From Epiperipatus broadwayi (Eukaryota > Onychophora > Udeonychophora > Euonychophora > Peripatidae): 64,000 bases of DNA. The notes under the pieces are model-generated. The model saw only the letters and a program-made list of their open reading frames with translations, had not been told where the DNA came from and searched no databases. Positions 25,053 through 36,134 of this stretch are shown here, one piece after another (positions within the stretch are counted from its first letter, which is position 1; the number at the start of each line of letters is the position of its first letter). The translations under genes and the position numbers were made by a program. Where the stretch lies: positions 4,075,092-4,139,091 of the forward strand of contig JAQFVV010000020.1 of assembly GCA_028023455.1 (NCBI GenBank), read 5' to 3'.

Positions 25053-25892
25053 CCTTTTGACTGTTTGACTCGTTCTTAATCGAGGCACTTTTTGATACAT
25101 ATTCGTTTTAATCGAGTAAATTTGACATCGCTGTAAATTGCTTAGTTTTTGGACTACGTTTACGGTTTTAACGTCATTTTTTAGAACGCAAAAAGTTTTA
25201 TAATATACTGCCATCTATTGAATTATTTTACAAGTAAAAAATCAATTAATTGATGATTTATGTCAAACAAAAACTAAGCACTGCCTTTTCACATCTTTTC
25301 TTGAATCTTATTGGCTGTTGAAATTTTGTAAACAAAAGAAAATGGAAAAGCTCCGCCTTCTCATCATCTTTTCTTGAATCTTATTGGCTGTTAAAATTTT
25401 TATATGGCTGCCAAAAATTAAAAATTTACGAACGCTTTTGTTTTATTTTGAAAATGATAAACGAATGTTTTAGAGCATTTTAAAAATATTTTTTGATGAA
25501 ATACAAATAAAATACAAATTATTTTCATATAATATGTCAAAAATAAATATTATTTTACAAAAATAGTTACGATTTTAGCAAGAATTATTTATTTATTGCA
25601 AAGTCGGGAAAAAAAAATCATAACGTGAAATTATGATTGCCGTTTCTTTTCATGTCAACCGTAACAAATATTTTTAAAATTAAAAATCAAAATTTATTTT
25701 TGAACAAACTTTCGTTTATTTTTATAATGTGAGAAATTACTAATATACTTTTTAAAAACGAAACTAAAGTGAATATATTTAAAAAAACGGTCAATAACTT
25801 TTGAAAAATTGATACATTATTTTGTGCATCGGCTAATTAAAAGCTTTGAGTGATACCACCTGCAGCGAATGAACAATTGGACAGTTAAAGGG
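25053..25892. mobile_element. piggyBac-like MITE, 840 bp, TTAA target
   Basis: TTAA at 25049-25052 and 25893-25896 flanks terminal inverted repeats: the left end reads CCTTTTGACTGT and the right end in reverse complement reads CCTTTAACTGTCC. A TTAA target duplication plus CC-type ends is characteristic of piggyBac elements. There is no transposase. The interior has two similar blocks (TCTTTTCTTGAATCTTATTG at about 25297 and 25371). The minus-strand open frame 24963-25214 crosses the left end and is not a gene. Confidence 0.8.
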
Positions 25893-26195
25893 TTAATTTA
25901 TAAAACTTTCCACGTAAAAAAAATCAAAAATTCTATAAAATATTTTTTCTTTTATTTTAATTTTTAAAAACAATATTTATGAATTGTAGTTTAATTGTTT
26001 TCAAACAAAAAATGTATTGAGTGGAATATGATTACACATTTTACTTAATTTTAACCTCGTAATATAATACTTTCAAACATTTTCATATACAGTTTTTTGT
26101 TGGTTAGTAATGACATCTAACAAAAAGTAGAAATTGTACATGTTGCAATAGATGTATAAAACATTACAAATTAAATATTTCATAACAATAAATAC

Positions 26196-26360
26196 CTATT
26201 TTATTGCCTTTTCTTAAAGCAAACAATGTCTGAATTGTATTGGGATTTACAGTCAAATATTCTAAATATAACTCTTCCAAAACTTTGCAGGCAAGAAGCA
26301 AGTTAATCAAATCATTATCGATGCTTATGCTTCGGCCTTCTATCCGTAAAACCAGAGACT
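26196..26360 (-). CDS. F-box/LRR protein (FBXO39/33-like), downstream exon
   Basis: A 165-bp exon encoding SLVLRIEGRSISIDNDLINL, then LLACKVLEELYLEYLTVNPN and TIQTLFALRKGNKI. The acceptor is a T-rich ATTGTAG ending at 26361, and the first two bases (AG) complete a codon split by the intron. The donor is GTATTT at 26195, again in phase 1; this is a weaker match, and if it is not used the frame reaches a stop at 26164. The pattern resembles the FBXO39/FBXO33 C-terminal leucine-rich region (a TL..L...F...SLDEEL..L...C..L-type stretch, from memory). It joins in phase to the exon at 63206. Such proteins act as substrate adaptors of SCF ubiquitin ligases. The final coding exon was not found to the left. 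Confidence 0.72.
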
Positions 26361-26512
26361 CTACAATTATAAAATCAAACATTCTTAATCAAAAGTTATT
26401 AACATTATACATATTAATATGTTATTTTTATGCTGTATAAAGAACCAAACAATATTTATTTACATTTGGGTATTTTAAAACATAGCAAAATATGTAGAGA
26501 TGGTATACATAT

Positions 26513-28561
26513 TGTAACGATATATAAATATGTCATTTAAAAGAAAAACAAAGTTGCAAATAAAAATAAATATATTAAAAATCTATAAAAAAAACTAAAC
26601 GCTAAAATTAAAATGTTGTTAAATATATATATTCGCACAGATGCTAAACTTTAAAAATATTTTTTTTTATATATAAATAAAAAAAAGTATTTGAACGTAT
26701 TTTTTTTTTTTGATAAAAAAATACAAGAGTTAAATATTAAAATATTTAATATAAGTTAAAATAAAAACAGGTATTAATTAATTCCTGTAATCTATAAATG
26801 GAAATGATTGTTTATTATTTGAAAAACAAGCTAGCCCTCAAGGCTCTTATGTAATTAAAGGGTCAGATGGAAATTAGATAAGAGAAATTAGCTTGACCAA
26901 TGGAAGCACCAAGCCTTGGCTCGGACCCTAACGAAAGTGATGGATTGGTGACGTTTTGTTGTTTGAATCCGTGTGGATAATATAAAAAGGAGAAATATTG
27001 AGTATTGGGCAGTTCCAGCTGTTTGTTTTGAGAGATGGGGTAGGATGCACATACCTCACTCTCTCTCTATTTTAAAAATGAACTGATTGAGATACCGAAA
27101 GGAACCAGCTAATGCCACCTCCAGAACATTATCTTCCCAACGAGATGTCACGGGAATATAAAACAAGAACCTGGACTCTGCTACTGTAAGCTATTAACAA
27201 TGAACTTAAAATTTTTTTTTAAATAATTAAGAACTTTCGTGAAAGCAATTTAAATGTTAAAATGGAATTTCTATTTGACCTTTAAGTTTAAAATCAATTG
27301 ATGTTTAATTTTATATGTTTGTTATTGATAAAAAAATCATTTCCATTCATTTTAATTGTATAAATTATTTATTGTTTAAATTTTAAATGCATAAAATTTA
27401 AAGTTGGGTATAGACATTGCATAGATTCGTTAGCGGTTGATGATGTTGAGATTTTCACGGTCGATTAGAATGTATAGGTCAACGATGTTAATGCAGGCAC
27501 CTTATGGTGAGTGCCATGGGTTTTGTGTATTCCCTTTTTGCAATTGACGTTATCGATGATTTTGTATTTTGATCGATTGTGTTTAATTTGGATGTTTTTG
27601 ACCGTGGAATCTGTGCAGCCGATCTATACTTAACATTTTAATACAAATTGTATAAAAGTTATCTGTGCGAACATATCTAAATGATAAATTTAAGTCGGGC
27701 GTGAACGGCTATATAGTTTTGTAAGGTTATATTAAGGGAGGGTAATCTTAGGTTATTTGTTTCATGGTTGAATTGGCTCAATGGTTTCGATATATTTGTG
27801 TAGGTAGTAAATGTAGCAGGAGATCCGCCACATGCAGGATTACATATATACGCCGCACACCCTCTGTTGCCTATGGAATTGGATAGTAAGACGCAAGACG
27901 CAATCCATTCCTATGGAGTTTTATGTTTATTGTTCTACTCGCCATCAGAAGTAGCATTCCTGGTGGTGGAGAGCAACAATGTCTTCTCACTATACTGTTC
28001 AGATGTGCATTCATGACAGTATAGTCTATTTAGTGCCATTGTATTTTCATGCTACATTGAATACATAAATGTATCGGATGATTGGCATCAGTTTGACTTT
28101 GAACTTTTAGCCTAGGGTTAAATAAGGGAAGAATATTGTCTTTTCAAATGCAGATCTATGTAGCCTGTTCATACCCGACCCTCTAAATAAAATATTAAAC
28201 ATTATAGCAAGCTATTTTAAATGTAAAATTAAAAATTAAGATAAAAATCTAAATGTTAAACTTATTCCTCGAATTTAGAATGATTTTATATGTGCGTAAA
28301 TAAATATTTTTCTGTGTTAATTTTTGGCAGTGGCTTTTATTATTTTTTTATATTTATATCTAAGGTTATATATTTTATTATCTCTGTGTCTCCACTGAGC
28401 TAGTGACAATGGGCTAACGATCTAAATATGTAAATAAAGTGGAATCCTAACAGCGCGTATCTGCCTACTTTATAAATTTTTCTAGGCTCAAATGCCTAGA
28501 TGGTGCCCTTGGTAGTGTGTTGCGGTGTGATGCGATCTCCCACTTCGTTTGGATCGTTATA
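26513..28561 (+). repeat. Repeat X copy 1 (LTR-like, about 2 kb)
   Basis: Starts TGTAACGATATATAAATATG and ends GGATCGTTATA, so it has short inverted ends (TGTAACG / CGTTATA) like many gypsy LTRs. The whole unit is repeated at 50600-52728. Inside are a TATA-like ATATAAAAAGG (about 26979), a splice-donor-like CTACTGTAAGC (about 27181), module B (27400-27640), module A (27685-28150) and a conserved 3' block (GTGCGTAAATAAAT, GGCAGTGGCTT, GTGACAATGGGCTAA, CTGCCTACTTTATAAATTTT). No coding frame. Probably a solo LTR; its true nature is unproven. Confidence 0.7.
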
Positions 28562-28563
28562 AA

Positions 28564-28585
28564 TCGAGCCCCACGTTGGGCGCCA
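28564..28585 (-). promoter_or_regulatory. tRNA-Lys 3'-end match / possible primer-binding site
   Basis: The minus strand reads TGGCGCCCAACGTGGGGC plus TCGA. This is the complement of the 3' end of tRNA-Lys, including the CCA that is not encoded in eukaryotic tRNA genes (tRNA sequence from memory). It is a standard retroelement primer-binding site on the minus strand. It abuts the right end of repeat X, with only AA between them. No LTR to its right could be bounded. Confidence 0.65.
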
Positions 28586-28916
28586 GTTTTACTATACCGG
28601 ACCATTCTCCCTGCGGATTTCCTGATCCTAATCTTGCACTGAGCATGAAGTGAACAAGATTTAACAGGAAAAGAAATGGATACCAATCTAGCCGATTGTC
28701 TGTACTCATGTATATGGGTACTTCCAGCCAAACTGATAGAAGAGTGGATTGACAGGACTCTTCCAGTTAAAAACACCCTTTTGTTGATATCTTATTTGAA
28801 TGCCAGAATATTTAGAACAATGGCAAGTACACACCTTTGAAAAATCTATTTACAAAATAGACCCTTGCGCGCCACTTCTAGAAAAGAATAAAAATGATTT
28901 TTTTTTCCCCTCCCAG
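28586..28916. other. Unassigned sequence to the right of the tRNA-Lys-like site
   Basis: More mixed base composition than the surroundings. By position it could be the U5 side of a minus-strand LTR. I found no second copy in the window. The minus-strand open frame 28465-28776 crosses the primer-site-like sequence and repeat X and is not taken as a gene. Confidence 0.4.
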
Positions 28917-29031
28917 AAGGATGTGCAATACCATATGTCCAGCGAAGCATGAGAATAAGATTCAACACTCCGGTAGAGCAATATCCCTTTGTGGCTAGCT
29001 CAGTCACTCTACATCTAGGGTCTTCAAATGG
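28917..29031 (+). CDS. Candidate orphan internal exon, function unknown
   Basis: A 115-bp segment with an excellent acceptor (a T/C run ending CCCCTCCCAG at 28916) and a consensus donor (GTAAGT from 29032). Of the three frames only one is open across it. That frame starts after two bases and reads GCAIPYVQRSMRIRFNTPVE, then QYPFVASSVTLHLGSSN. I do not recognise the protein. It is antisense to the F-box gene whose intron contains it, so it would belong to a nested gene or to a spliced transposon transcript. The minus strand is also open here for 81 codons, which weakens the coding case. Confidence 0.35.
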
Positions 29032-31683
29032 GTAAGTTAAATGATTATTACAGGTACGTGGTTGATAAGGAAAGAATACATTTTTAATCAATATAAATAA
29101 TAATACGAAACTGAAACAAGTTTAATATTATGATTAAATATTTATTTAATCCCAAATACCCACCACCATTTCATACTAATGATGATATAATAAAAAAAAA
29201 TACTAAATAATTAATGATAACAACCCATGTATGCATTGAAATAGATAAACACAATTTGAAATAAAATAATAATAAATCCCTAAAGCTATTTACAATGTTT
29301 ATAAGTAATGGAAGTGGTCTGAGCTTTTTTTGACCCTGTGGAAATAAGTTCTACTTTGTGTGATTTGATATATATATATCAGATTAGAGATCTTCGGTTA
29401 TACAGGCATATACTTTTACTGATGACTTTAAAACCTTTTTATTGATAGCAAATATAATAATAAAAACTATGCATATATTTGCACTATGAAATATTTCACT
29501 AATTTTATATTTTTCAACAAGTCAAATAAGGTTGCATTAGTTCAGATACTATATAGTACGCAACATGAGGTACTGTATCTATTTCCTTTTTGCCATAGAT
29601 AAATTCCTATACATGTATATACATGCAGCACAATTAAACACTTACTATTTTAAATATAAAGTTATTTAAGGACTTGCTTACAGGGAATCTACAATATATC
29701 CCTTCTTACATGCATCGTGAGGTGTAGCAGTGACAAAAAAAAAATAACTTAAAAAAAAGATATACGGTTAAATACATTTTTTTTTTTTTTTTAGATATTC
29801 AACATGAGATATCGTATTTACCGAATATTATAAGCGTATGTACGCATATATACACATGTATATTTATGTATGACGAATTTCAGGAGTAACAAAAAGGAAA
29901 ACTAATAGCAACAAGAAAAAAAAATCTCATTGCAACCTTTGTTGAAAATACTAGAATTTGAATTTGACTCAAAAGATTTAATTAAAAGCTTTAACATTTA
30001 TGCCCGTAATAACCATAAATTCAATATACATATGCGAGAGACTCTCTCTTTTTTTTAATTGGTTCATAATAATAACAAAAAAATAATAATATATTTAATC
30101 GGAAACATCAAAGTTAATTATTTCAATATTAATAAAATATCCTAAAACAAACTTATATCTGCATCTTCATTCTTCTCCTCTGGGCTCTGAGTGGGCTTCA
30201 AGTCAACTGGCTAGGTAGTGAGGATTTCATATATTTAGCAAGGTGGCGTTTGTCATTATCATGGGCGGCTGGAACTGGCGTGGTCACATCTTGGTGGTTT
30301 GGGACAGAGAAAGGGTGGTGCGCTGGCTGGTTGTCTACCCCACAGTCATTTTACTGGACTCACTGGTAGATTGCTTCATATTTTCCTCAGTTTGTATATG
30401 ATAATAAATTTTATCAAATGTTCATTTTCTATCTTGACTAGTTTATTAAATTCTTAAGAAATCAAGAGTTCTTAAAAGAACTATATAATGGATTTCTTAG
30501 AAAATGTCAGCAGCGGTCTAGTCCATAAATTTATCTCTAAGTTGCTAGATGATTGAAAATCTCTGGAGCCCAAGTAGTGAACGACTTGAATGCCAAAAAA
30601 AAAAAAATGAATCTCACAGCACTGACTAAACTATATCAATCCCACTAGCCCCCTGAGAAGCATGAATCAGCCAATCCTTTCAATTTATCTTATCATTTAG
30701 ATTATAACATTCCTTATTGATTACTCAGACCACTTGCTCACAAAATCAATTCAAAAGAATTTTTAAAAAGATAACAGTTTAATTAAAGCATTATCAAACA
30801 TTTTGCTTTTGATCAGATTTTTGCACAAGCAATTAACATTCTTAGTTTACAGAATAAAATTAGTTTTTAGAAAAGTAATTAAAAAAAAAAATATATGTAC
30901 AATTATATTGGAACAATTGCTTTTCTCTATTTGAATTTTTCAGAGAAAGCCAAATACATAAAATAACATATCATAAAACATATACAAAAAGGAAATATAA
31001 AACCAAAAAATACATGAGTTTACTACAATATTTTCTATGTCAATTTCATATTATTTAAATTGGTGTGTGTGGGTATTTTAATGCTCAGACCACTCCATTA
31101 TTAATATAGCACATTTATATATTTGTTGTGCTTAATATCTACAAATTCATAAATGTATCTGCTGTAATATTCTTTACAGCAGATTTTGTGCATGGACATT
31201 TGATAATGCCTGGCACAATATATAATACATCAAGCAATTGTATACTTTCAAAGTTTTGTTATAAATCTTGAACTATCATTCACTTTAAAATGTTCCAGTC
31301 TTTTTTATTATCCATTGTTGCTTAATACAATCTCCTGTATTTACGTGATCTATAGATTTGAAGATACAGAAATGGCAATAAGATTTGTTTTTCATTTATA
31401 TGTCTTGAAAGAATTCAAGCTTCCAAATCAAATTGATTGTACTCAAGATGTATAAATATAAAATCTACTATTTCTAAGTGCATGCTTCAATTTTCATTTA
31501 AACTGATTTTTCTGGTAATTAGAAAAACTGATAATTTGTCACTGAATTCTAATTCAAAGCTTATAATAAAACTTTGACAAACGATAACATAAATCTAAAG
31601 GATTTGACTGGTTATGTATATCCATAATATTTTCATAAATTCAAGATAAGCATTTGTTTTATATAGCGTATGTTTACAATTGT
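29032..31683. other. Noncoding sequence with a short GC-richer island
   Basis: Mostly AT-rich spacer with homopolymers. Around 30180-30350 the composition is clearly richer in G+C, and the minus strand has one open frame of about 49 codons (30352 down to 30202) including VTTPVPAAHDNDKRHLAKY. I see no convincing splice acceptor and no family match, so no gene is called. Confidence 0.5.
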
Positions 31684-32135
31684 ATTACATTCAAATATCA
31701 GCCTTTTCAAGCTAATTGTGCATATGCTTTTGCGAGTGTTAATAATAATAAATGAATACTTTCTCTCCAATTCAAGATATAGTATTTATGCAGGAATAAA
31801 ATGAATCCACTTATTCCTACTACTCAAATGCTTATATATGAGCAAATCTAAAGTACTGGCAAGGAAAGCATGAGGATTGAACAGTCACTTTAAATTTCTA
31901 TTCATTCAGACATCGTATATAGTAATTTAAAGTGACTGTTCCATCCTCACGCTTTCCTTGCCAGTACTTCAGATTTGCTCATATATAAGCATTTGAGTCG
32001 TAGGAATAAGTGGATTCATTTTATTCCTGCATAAATACTATATCTTGTATTGGAGAGAAAGTATTCATTTATTATTATTAACACTCACAAAAGCGTATGC
32101 ACAATTAGCTTGAAAGGCTGATATTTGAATGTAAT
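31684..32135. repeat. Foldback element 1 (213-bp arms)
   Basis: The left arm 31684-31896 and right arm 31924-32135 are near-perfect reverse complements around a 27-bp loop. The ends are ATTACATTCAAATATCAGCC and its complement. An ATAAATTCAAGAT block occurs both near 31635 and just after the right end (about 32134), possibly a target duplication with a short extra left segment. No coding content. Confidence 0.9.
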
Positions 32136-32139
32136 AAAT

Positions 32140-32412
32140 TCAAGATGTAAATATAATAGTCGTAACCAAGTAACCATTAATTAAAGTCACTGGTTCAAAC
32201 TTTGGCAATTGCATTTGTCTTATGCTCTCTTTTTCTTCAGATAGAAAATATAACACTTCAGTTATATATATATATGCAGATAATGATCTAATGACAAGCA
32301 AGTTTTTTATCATCAAAAAGTATTTTGATATCGAAAAATCAATCATAATTGTTAGGTCATTCCCTGAATCCTGGTTCCAAATTCAGAACAATTATTTTTA
32401 AAAATATTCACC
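32140..32412. other. Spacer between the two foldback elements
   Basis: AT-rich. The minus-strand open frame 32140-32346 starts inside this spacer and resembles no protein family. Confidence 0.5.
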
Positions 32413-32867
32413 GTTATATTTTTATATTGGACTATTACCATCATCTAATATGCGTATCAAATGTCTTTAGAAAAATTTAACTTTATTTACATATCCAAAC
32501 ACATTCAACTGTTAGTAATAGCACATCAAACAAGTTAGTATATGCACAACGTTTCGAAAGGTATTACTCTCCTCTCTTTTTCAGGTGTTGCTGGCTGACC
32601 AGTAACAGTACTAGCATGGGATTCGAACCTGGTCATGGTTCAGTTGCTTACAGCGTTCGAATCCCATGCTAGTACTGTCACTGGTCAGACCAGCAACATC
32701 TGAAGAAAAGGGGGAAATAATACCTTTTGAAACGTTGTGCATATACTAACCTGTTTGAGGTGCCTAACAGATGAATGTATTTGGAATATTTAAATAAAGT
32801 TAAATTTTTCTAAAGACATTCAATACGCATATTAGATGCTGGAAATAGTCCAATATAAAAATACAAC
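32413..32867. repeat. Foldback element 2 (about 215-bp arms) with tRNA-like B boxes
   Basis: The arms 32413-32628 and 32655-32867 are reverse complements around a 26-bp loop. Next to the loop both arms carry GTTCGAATCCCATGCTAG, a B-box-like sequence. Away from it comes CCAGCAACATCTGAAG, then an AACGTTGTGCATATACTAAC block and a TAAATAAAGTTAAATTTTTC block. The outer half recurs once at 49818-49988. It looks like two copies of a SINE-like unit joined head to head. Confidence 0.88.
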
Positions 32868-34589
32868 TAGAACACCATCATCATAATCATTCAGGAAAAC
32901 ACATTTGCCGTTATGGCTTAGAATTATTTTTCAGTTAATCAATCCACAGTAATTTAGATAGTCATTCAGTAATGGTTGCTAAATAAATTATTCAAACCTT
33001 TTCACCAGAAATTTGGGAAATCAGTTATATCATCTTCTCTTCCACTGTAATTCTGTGACGGAATGTTAAAAAGATTTTTACCTTGCAGCGCTCTATATAA
33101 TGGTTGTACTTAATTTATATTAAGAAGAATCATAAAAATAAATATTAAAAAATGTTAAGTTAGAGATTGTCTAAAATGAATAATTTCAGTGAAAAATAAA
33201 TAAAACAAGCAAAACAAAAATGCATGTGTTGAAGAAAATAATTACATTAATATATATATTATTTTAAAGAAAATCTAATAAGTTAGAGATTTTTATAGCA
33301 GGACTCTCCGCGCTAATCTTTTCTTTTTCACTTTTTCTTTCTACTTTGTTTGCCTCTCTAATATATATATTAAGATAATCCAATTTAAATCTTTCTTATT
33401 TGTATTCATATCTTCCAAAATACCTAAGTTTCTTTTTATTTGCTTTTGTTAGATAAACTTCAATATTTTTAACTTCATCTATTCATTTTATCTCTTTTAT
33501 TACTTAAAATTATTTTAAATGTTTGAACAATTTCTGTGATACGTTTTAGCAGTTGTATTCTAAACAAAAAAACTAGAAAATAAAGTATTTCATTATTAAA
33601 TAATAGAAAAACTAAAAACAATTGATGTAAGATATAAGCTTAAATAAATAAAATAACAAAAATGCACAGAAATTTTAAACCAATGAAAAAACAATTGATA
33701 AATCATTGAGTTAAAAGTTTCAACTCAAATACAACTCAATTCTCTTATTCAAAAATGCCAAGAAAGCAATACAAATTATTAAAAATCTATAATTTTTCAA
33801 AATATTTTTTTTATAAATTATCCAATTCTGTTCCAAGTATTCTAATAGTGTCTTTTTATTAGTTCAAAGACATTGACATTAAAAGAAAAAAATGTCAATA
33901 TATAAGGATCACCTTACATAAGGTCATAATAAATAAACTTGGATTTCTCTCATATTTTTTCTCATATTCTTATCACAGATTTTACAATCTATATATAAAG
34001 TTAAAAAATCCTTGAAAAATATTAGTCTAAAACCGTTAAATGATGGGGAGTGGAGGGCTTAACCAAAATAATTTACTTGTTGGAAGTCTTTAAAAGACTG
34101 TAAACTTTCCATAGAAGTAAAGAGTTGATTTTTGATGTCATTTATTCTTATCAGATTTAATGTGTGTGAGAGTATTTTGTTGTAATTTATAAATAATAAT
34201 GAAAGCATTTATATTTTATGTATTTTGTATTTGTTGTTGTTATCATTTTTAATCAGAATATAAGTAAAATTTTAATGAAAGATCTGCAACATTTATTATA
34301 ATTTTTTATATACAAGCCATTTTCTTTATTTTGATAATATTGTTAAACTATGATGTCTGATACATTTTGTTCCAAGACCAGTTTAGATACATTATACACC
34401 TCGTTTTACTGATTACTTTGATTCCAATAGAATATGTATTATTTTATTGAATTTCTGGTTTTTAATACTTCTCAATACACTCATGTATATAATACAGGTT
34501 ATCAATCTACTGCAGGATGAAGGTCTCTCCAAGGTCAATTCATCTTCTCTAATCTTTAGCTTTTCTTCTCCACATCACTCCTGCACACT
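32868..34589. other. Noncoding A+T-rich sequence
   Basis: No gene recognised. Possible very decayed minus-strand LINE-like codons occur around 33400-33560, but they are too weak to call. Confidence 0.5.
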
Positions 34590-34596
34590 TTTTTTC

Positions 34597-35101
34597 ATCC
34601 ATCCATCCATCTCACATGTGGTCTCTTTCTGGGTCTTTTACAATCTCTTAGACTCCAGTTTAAGATTTCAATTGTCCATCTATTGTCATCACTCCTAGCA
34701 ATATGTCCCATCCCAACTCCACTTTCGTCTTTTAATTTTTTTCAATGAGGTCAGTAACACCTGTTTGTTCTCTTACCCAAATATTGCCTTTGCGATCTTT
34801 CTCGTTACTCCCAACATGCATCTTTCCATACTTCTTTGAGTGGTCTGAAGTCTCTGTATTGCTCTTCTATTAAGAGTCCAAGTCTCAGATCCATAAGTAA
34901 GAACTGGTAAAACACATTTATTAAAAATCTTCCTTTTCAAACACTTAGCATATTTCCTTTTAGTATCAAGTTATTTCTACCAAAAGCACTCCAACCAAGT
35001 TTAATTCTATGATTAATTTCATCCATTATATTTCCATCTGTATTAATAATCTGACCAAGGTATTTGTAACTGTTAACTTCTTTTAACTCATCATAACCAA
35101 C
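34597..35101 (-). pseudogene. LINE-A C-terminal RT region
   Basis: Starting at 35101 the frame gives KVGYDELKEVNSYKYLGQII, NTDGNIMDEINHRIKLGWSA and FGRNNLILKG. After a frameshift near 34945 it continues as VLPVLTYGSETWTLNRRAIQ and then a WSWDGTYC-type stretch with stops. This is the region after the YADD motif that ends most APE-type LINE polyproteins. It parallels 1836-2348. Confidence 0.87.
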
Positions 35102-35112
35102 CTTTATTTTCA
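35102..35112. repeat. Target-site duplication, left copy (CTTTATTTTCA)
   Basis: CTTTATTTTCA is repeated exactly at 37382-37392, on the other side of the Penelope pair. The uninterrupted LINE-A copy at about 2337-2347 has the single version. Confidence 0.85.
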
Positions 35113-35399
35113 AACCTAAATCGAAAACTTTGCGTGCGAAAATATATTTGTAAAATAATACAGGCGCTATTGCAATTGACCGCAAAGCTACTTTTTACTT
35201 AAAAATAAAATAAAATATATTATTCTGCAAGCGCTTTCAAGAGACGTGTTCTGAGTGAAGTAATTATATGCAAATTATGCAAAGTTCAAAGATTAATTAC
35301 TCCATTTCTTTGAGATCGCGAAGCATGTGTCCTTGCGGTTGATGGCATTGCAATCCATCGCAATGAAGCAGGCCTCCTTAACTTTTTTTTTTTACATCG

Positions 35400-36134
35400 T
35401 GCCTTTCTCTGCAGACCAAGTTGACATCTTTAGGTTCACACTGGTATCCTGTTAGTGTCTGATGAAGTGCACAAATGGAATAACGTGATGGATCTGACTG
35501 AGCTTTGATGTATGCATATTTATGTTGTATTAATCTGGTTTCTATTGCTACCTTGGCTTCCCCATAGTCTGAGGCTCTACAATTTGTATAAGTACATGCA
35601 ATATTATAAACGGCTTGAGGTGTTTGAACCAGTATTAGTTTATCTTTTGTGTTATTAAGTAATGTTAGAATGGGGGGGGGTTAGTTGAAACTGTCTGTTA
35701 AAAATTGTATAAAATTTATTATGTAAATTAGGAATGTATGGCAGAAGCAGCCTGTGTGTATCCAAATTGAGTGTCTTGTTAGTTACTTTATTGTTGAAAT
35801 GTATGATCCTTCTGTCGATCAGCCCATGTTTGAACCCCATCTTCAGTAAGTCTTCCTTGTATAATATTATATTTGTCTTCTTGTCTGCTTTTAACTTACC
35901 CAGCTGTTGGTTTCTATGCAAAAAAGATGTTAGCCCAGCTAATTTATGGCTGGTGGGCATAATGGAATTGGGTTGGATATGGCCTCTTACTTCAAATGGC
36001 TTCACAAACATTTTGCATGTCAAGTGTGTGTGTTCTCGTTGAATCAGCACATCTAGATATTTTACTTGCTTGTTAAGATCTTCCCATTTTCCATATTTAA
36101 AGTCAAAAGACAGCTAGCTGTTCTGGAGTTCATT
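35400..36134 (-). pseudogene. Penelope-like pseudogene, 5'-truncated left copy
   Basis: Minus-strand coding from about 36100 downward: MFVKPFEVRGHIQPNSIMPT, SHKLAGLTSFLHRNQQLGKL, KADKKTNIILYKEDLLKMGF, then LPYIPNLHNKFYTIF to about 35655. After a frame change near the G-run at 35673 comes the GIY-YIG region (TACTTATAC/GCCTCAGACTATGGGGAAGCC type, about 35520-35590). The RT palm motifs are absent because the copy is truncated at the loop. Confidence 0.82.

Noticed and set aside
24963-25214. Minus-strand frame of 83 codons, considered as the missing last F-box exon
   Set aside because: It crosses the TTAA end of a piggyBac-like MITE and lacks an acceptor in the needed phase.
28465-28776. Minus-strand frame of 103 codons
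   Set aside because: It runs across the tRNA-Lys-like site and into repeat X; the composition reflects the retroelement boundary, not a protein.
32140-32346. Minus-strand frame between the foldback elements
   Set aside because: AT-rich chance frame without recognisable features.
33300-33600. Possible decayed LINE on the minus strand
   Set aside because: Only a few isolated LINE-like codon stretches with no ordered motifs.
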